Shown here one piece after another: positions 6,856 through 8,384 of a stretch of 8,384 bases of DNA; position 1 is the stretch's first letter, and every line of letters starts with the position of its first letter. Origin of the DNA: Bacteroidales bacterium (lineage in GTDB: Bacteria; Bacteroidota; Bacteroidia; Bacteroidales; UBA932); assembly GCA_017478685.1 (NCBI GenBank), contig JAFVDC010000075.1, positions 1 through 8,384 of the forward strand, read 5' to 3'. The translations under genes were made by a program, and so were the position numbers. The notes beneath the pieces were generated by a model. That model was not told the origin of the DNA. It made no database searches and saw only the letters and a list, made by a program, of their open reading frames with translations.

Positions 6856-6860
6856 TCTCC
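6856..6860 (-). promoter_or_regulatory. Ribosome-binding site GGAGA that decides the susD-like start
   Basis: Read on the - strand the sequence is GGAGA followed by ATGATTATG. The first ATG (6855) directly abuts the site, which is too close for normal initiation. The second ATG (6849) is six bases away, a normal spacing. It lies in the gap between the SusC stop at 6868 and susD. Confidence 0.65.
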
Positions 6861-6867
6861 TTTTTCT

Positions 6868-8384
6868 TTAGAAGGAAACCTCTAAGCCGCCAATGAAGCT
6901 CTTCACCATGGTATGGTTACCACCGTAGGCATAACCCAGGGGACCCAGCTCGGGGTCAAAAGCATTCACGTGGTGGAAAGTATAAGGATTCAGGGCACTC
7001 ACATAAACCTTGATGCCGCTGGTACGGATAGCCTTGCAGACTTTTTCCGGAAGATTGTAAGAGAGGGTGATATCCCGGATTCTCATGTAGCTGCCATCTT
7101 CCAGGAAACGGGTGGAATATCCCGCATACCAGACGTTGGAGCCACCGGCAATGGGACGGGGATACACATCCACGTCTCCGGGCTGCTTCCAGTAGTTGAG
7201 GGCGCTGGCCTGGCTGTTCTGGCTCAGCACGTCCTCACCGTCGGTGATATACCAGTTGCCGGTCATCACCTTGTTGCCGTAAACATACTCGAAGTAAGCG
7301 CTAAGGTTAAAGCCCTTCCAGGACACGGAGGTGTTGAAACCGCCGGTGAACTTGGGTTCAGGGGATCCGGCATAGAAGTAACCGCCTTTGGTACGGTCGT
7401 TGGTAAGGGTGCCGTCTTCGGTCCAGAACAGGCCGTCACCGTTGGATGGGTTCACGCCTGCATACCTGCGGATGTAGTAATTGTAAAGGTTCATGCCTTC
7501 CACAATACGCACGGCCGTGCTTTGACCGTTACGGGAGTCGGTGGTCTCCAGGAAACCGGACCCGGCCAGGTCCAGCACCTTGGTGCGGTTGAAGGCAATA
7601 TTGCCGCCGACAGTCCACAGGACGTCTCTGGTCTGGACGGGAGTGGCATCCAGCTGAATCTCCACACCGCGGTTCCTCAGGGAACCGGTGTTGAGGAAGT
7701 TGGATCCGAAACCGGTGGTATAAGGAACGCTCTTGTCCAGCAGCATGTCCGTGGTTATGCGGTTGTAGAAGTCTACGCTACCGCTGATACGGTTGTCCAG
7801 GAATCCGAAGTCCAGGCCCACGTTCCAGGTCTTGTTCTTTTCCCAGGACAGGTTGGGGTTGGCCGGACGGGAAGTAATCATGCCGTTGGCTCCGTTGTAC
7901 TCCGTGGTGGCATATACGCCATAAGCGCGGTAGGCGGAAATGTTGTTGTTACCGTTCACGCCATAGGAAACACGGAGCTTGAGCTGGCTCATCCAATCGC
8001 GGACGGCGGCCATGAAGGGTTCCTTGACAATATTGTAAGAACCTGATACAGACCAGAATACACCCCAGCGGTTGCTACTTCCAAAAAGGGAGCTGCCGTC
8101 GGCTCGCAGGGAGGCGGAAAGGAAGAAGGTATTGTTGTCGTTGTAGTCCAGAACGCCAAAGAAGGAGAGCATGGAATACTGCGAATAACCATAGGTGCCG
8201 GAGTCTTTTTCACCGGTAGAAGTGGTGGGATAAGGGATGGCCGGATCTACGTCCGGGGAACTTACACCTAAATAATCGTAGGTGTTGAGCATGGCTTCCT
8301 GACCCACCAGGGCGCGCACCGAATGGCGGCCGAACTTGTCGGCATAAGTAGCCGTGTTGGACGTCGTGTAACGGATTTTCTTGA
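6868..8384 (-). CDS. SusC/RagA family TonB-linked outer-membrane transporter, C-terminal half (5' end outside window)
   Basis: This is the C-terminal part of a SusC-like TonB-dependent receptor, the 22-strand outer-membrane barrel that imports ligand captured by SusD using TonB energy. About 504 codons are visible of a family that usually runs near 1000; the carboxypeptidase-like N-terminal domain, TonB box and plug are off the right edge. The frame stays open to base 8384 (it reads KKIRYTTSNTATYADKFGRH near the edge), so the GTG at 8319 is an internal valine, not a start. Recognisable SusC barrel stretches include LRADGSSLFG with RWGVFWSVSGSYNI, LKLRVSYGVNGNNNI, NPNLSWEKNKTWNVGLDFGF, SGSVDFYNRITTDMLL, GSLRNRGVEIQLDATPV and ITLSYNLPEKV. 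The protein ends GGLEVSF, with the terminal phenylalanine expected for Bam-dependent barrel assembly. The SusD-like gene follows 18 bases after the stop. The promoter and any anti-sigma or hybrid two-component regulator would be upstream of the window. Confidence 0.95.
   Translation of the reverse strand, partial: KKIRYTTSNTATYADKFGRHSVRALVGQEAMLNTYDYLGVSSPDVDPAIPYPTTSTGEKDSGTYGYSQYSMLSFFGVLDYNDNNTFFLSASLRADGSSLFGSSNRWGVFWSVSGSYNIVKEPFMAAVRDWMSQLKLRVSYGVNGNNNISAYRAYGVYATTEYNGANGMITSRPANPNLSWEKNKTWNVGLDFGFLDNRISGSVDFYNRITTDMLLDKSVPYTTGFGSNFLNTGSLRNRGVEIQLDATPVQTRDVLWTVGGNIAFNRTKVLDLAGSGFLETTDSRNGQSTAVRIVEGMNLYNYYIRRYAGVNPSNGDGLFWTEDGTLTNDRTKGGYFYAGSPEPKFTGGFNTSVSWKGFNLSAYFEYVYGNKVMTGNWYITDGEDVLSQNSQASALNYWKQPGDVDVYPRPIAGGSNVWYAGYSTRFLEDGSYMRIRDITLSYNLPEKVCKAIRTSGIKVYVSALNPYTFHHVNAFDPELGPLGYAYGGNHTMVKSFIGGLEVSF

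Noticed and set aside
6913..8046. A 377-codon open frame on the + strand, antisense to the susC-like gene
   Set aside because: It has the same Gly/Val/His-rich shadow composition, opposite a clear SusC barrel.
8317..8319. GTG as a possible start of a 483-residue protein
   Set aside because: The frame continues open to the window edge with SusC-like sequence (TATYADKFGRH), so this is an internal valine of a longer gene.

Overview
The window is a stretch of a Bacteroidota chromosome, most likely order Bacteroidales. The evidence is a SusC/SusD pair, several Cys20-type lipoproteins starting with MKK, a BACON-type lipoprotein, an exact TAnnTTTG promoter box, and an HflX C-terminus of Bacteroidales type. 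Base composition is moderately GC-rich by eye. I cannot name a genus from the sequence alone.

Layout. The 3' end of hflX (ribosome-associated GTPase) enters from the left on the + strand and stops at 384. Everything else lies on the - strand and is tightly packed. Read in the direction of transcription (right to left), the order is: the C-terminal half of a SusC/RagA TonB-dependent transporter (8384-6868, 5' end outside the window); a SusD/RagB lipoprotein (6849-5413); a Calx-beta-like lipoprotein (5398-4463); and a 570-residue multi-domain beta-rich lipoprotein (4447-2735). Gaps between these are 14-18 bases. A strong intrinsic terminator (2683-2724) sits 10 bases after the last stop. Beyond it is a second unit: a BACON-containing lipoprotein with a FISUMP-like C-terminal region (2668-1046), then a small secreted protein (1042-365) three bases later. 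The last gene overlaps the end of hflX tail to tail by 20 bases.

How the genes work together. SusC and SusD form an outer-membrane pedal-bin importer for a glycan or peptide ligand. The two lipoproteins after susD occupy the place where SusE/SusF-type surface ligand-binding proteins usually sit. They appear to share a homologous C-terminal beta domain, although their N-terminal parts differ. No glycoside hydrolase, lyase, peptidase or regulator is visible, so the substrate cannot be inferred here; such genes may lie upstream of susC, outside the window. The second unit seems separately transcribed, from a promoter squeezed between the terminator and the start codon, which would give a leaderless or nearly leaderless mRNA.

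There are no RNA genes, CRISPR arrays, insertion sequences or phage genes that I can support, and no gene-free stretch longer than about 66 bases. The most interesting points are the terminator/leaderless-promoter junction, the shared C-terminal domain in the tandem lipoproteins, and the uncharacterised two-gene BACON/FISUMP-like unit.
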